From assembly GCA_007119095.1 (NCBI GenBank), contig SKQI01000012.1, positions 1-6,350 of the forward strand: a stretch of DNA of 6,350 bases, read 5' to 3'. Under the pieces are notes generated by a model. That model worked only from the letters and a program-made list of their open reading frames with translations. It made no database searches and was not told where the DNA came from. The translations under genes and the position numbers were made by a program. The stretch comes from Wenzhouxiangella sp. (GTDB lineage: Bacteria > Pseudomonadota > Gammaproteobacteria > Xanthomonadales > Wenzhouxiangellaceae). How positions within the stretch are numbered: the stretch's first letter is position 1; every line of letters begins with the position of its first letter. Below, in pieces: positions 5,440 to 6,350 of the stretch.

Positions 5440-6350
5440 TCAGACATCTCTGACGGCGAGCAGGCGGATTTCGGTCATGTCTTCGATGGCGTAGCGGATG
5501 CCTTCGCGGCCGAGGCCTGAGTCCTTGACGCCGCCGTAGGGCATGTGGTCGACGCGGAAGGCCGGGATGTCGTTGATCACGACGCCGCCCACGTCCAGGG
5601 TGTCCCAGGCCTTGCGGATCTTGCCGATGTCGCGCACGAACAAGCCGGCCTGCAGGCCGTAGCGAGAGGAATTGATGACCTCCAGCGCGCTGTCGAAGTC
5701 GCTGAACGGCTCCAGCACCAGCACCGGGCCGAAGACCTCGTTGTCGTAGACCCGGCAGTCGCGGTTGACGCCTTCGAGCACGGCCGGGGTGACGATGACC
5801 CCGTCGCGCTCGCCGCCGACCAGGCAGCGCGCGCCCTTGTCGACTGCCTCGCTTATCCATTCGACGACGCGCTTGGCGTCATCTTCGGAAATCAGCGGGC
5901 CGATGAAGGTCTCCGGGTCGCGCGGGTCGCCTTTCTTCAGGCTGCCGACCTTGTCGACCAGCTTGTCCTTGAGCTCGTCGTAGATGGATTCATGGACCTG
6001 CACCCGCTGCACCGAGATGCAGCTCTGGCCGGACTGGTAGAAGGCGCCAAAGGCGAGCCGGTCAACGGCATCGTCGATATCCGCATCGGCGTCGACCAGG
6101 CAGGCGGCGTTGCCGCCCAGCTCCATCACCACCGGCTTTTTGCCGGCCTTTTCCTTCAGCATCCAGCCGACCTTGTCCGAGCCGGTAAAGCTCAACAGCT
6201 TCAGGCGCTCGTCGGTGGTGAAGCGGCCGGCCTCGTCGCGATTGACCGGCAGGATGGAAAACGCACCTTCGGGCAGGTCATCGCACTCGGCCAGAATCTC
6301 GCCGATCAGCAAAGCGCCGACCGGGGTCTTTTCGGCCGGCTTGAGCACGA
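5440..6350 (-). CDS. Aldehyde dehydrogenase (NAD(P)-dependent), N-terminus beyond the window
   Basis: The frame is open to the right edge. About 303 residues are visible, roughly the last two thirds of a usual 470-500-aa enzyme that oxidises an aldehyde to the acid with NAD(P)+ in the cytoplasm. The GTG at 6348 is an internal Val within V-L-K-P-A-E-K-T-P, a coenzyme-binding stretch of the family, not a start. Counting from that Val, FTGS (54-57) is the dinucleotide loop, E76 in MELGGN is the general base, C110 in GQSC is the nucleophile (34 residues after E76, the family spacing), and E204-V-F206-G-P contacts the cofactor. The end MPYGGVKDSGLGREG...MTE (269-293) resembles lactaldehyde- or phosphonoacetaldehyde-type aldehyde dehydrogenases, but the substrate cannot be fixed. 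All visible catalytic residues are intact. It converges on the glycosyltransferase pair, and nothing links it functionally to them. Confidence 0.93.
   Translation of the reverse strand, partial: VLKPAEKTPVGALLIGEILAECDDLPEGAFSILPVNRDEAGRFTTDERLKLLSFTGSDKVGWMLKEKAGKKPVVMELGGNAACLVDADADIDDAVDRLAFGAFYQSGQSCISVQRVQVHESIYDELKDKLVDKVGSLKKGDPRDPETFIGPLISEDDAKRVVEWISEAVDKGARCLVGGERDGVIVTPAVLEGVNRDCRVYDNEVFGPVLVLEPFSDFDSALEVINSSRYGLQAGLFVRDIGKIRKAWDTLDVGGVVINDIPAFRVDHMPYGGVKDSGLGREGIRYAIEDMTEIRLLAVRDV

Noticed and set aside
4895..5860. Open frame of 321 codons on the minus strand covering the end of the dehydrogenase and of the second glycosyltransferase
   Set aside because: Its first part is an Arg/Gly-rich out-of-frame reading of the dehydrogenase and its second part is antisense to the glycosyltransferase. 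It matches no family and spans the intergenic hairpin.
6346..6348. GTG at 6348 as the true start of the aldehyde dehydrogenase
   Set aside because: It falls inside the conserved V-L-K-P-A-E-K-T-P segment. The family has well over 100 residues before this point, so the gene simply runs off the window.

Overview
The window looks like a stretch of chromosome from a GC-rich Gram-negative bacterium. A gammaproteobacterium of the Xanthomonadales/Chromatiales type is my best guess, from codon use, Shine-Dalgarno sites and the kinds of protein present. I see no rRNA, tRNA, CRISPR array, transposase, integrase or attachment site.

Layout. Bases 1-90 are the last codons of a plus-strand membrane protein, probably an SLC13/DASS-type anion symporter. 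Converging on it is a minus-strand pair read from about 2810 down to 115. The first gene (2773-2075) encodes a small secreted protein with a signal peptide, a calcium-loop-like DxNxDG motif and a C-terminal motif/transmembrane helix/arginine-cluster tail of the sorting-signal (PEP-CTERM-like) type. The second (2073-115), only 1 nt downstream, encodes an alkaline-phosphatase-superfamily domain fused to TPR repeats. Its reading frame makes sense only if it begins at a CTG codon, and several metal-binding residues are replaced.

A divergent intergenic region (2774-2951) separates this pair from a plus-strand pair of overlapping paralogous GT-B glycosyltransferases (2952-4145 and 4142-5359, ATGA overlap). 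The first has a normal donor-binding signature. The second has lost the key His/Glu and the N-terminal GxGH glycines, so the pair may work as a catalytic subunit plus a non-catalytic partner. After an 80-nt convergent gap holding a hairpin, an aldehyde dehydrogenase enters from the right edge on the minus strand (5440-6350, N-terminus missing). It looks like ordinary metabolism unrelated to the centre.

Working idea (inference). The centre (115-5359) is a small divergent locus with an envelope-targeted protein, a probable pseudo-phosphodiesterase with a TPR scaffold, and an active/degenerate glycosyltransferase pair. This could be a surface glycosylation or protein-anchoring unit, but only adjacency and family membership support it. 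All alignments were made by eye, with no database search.
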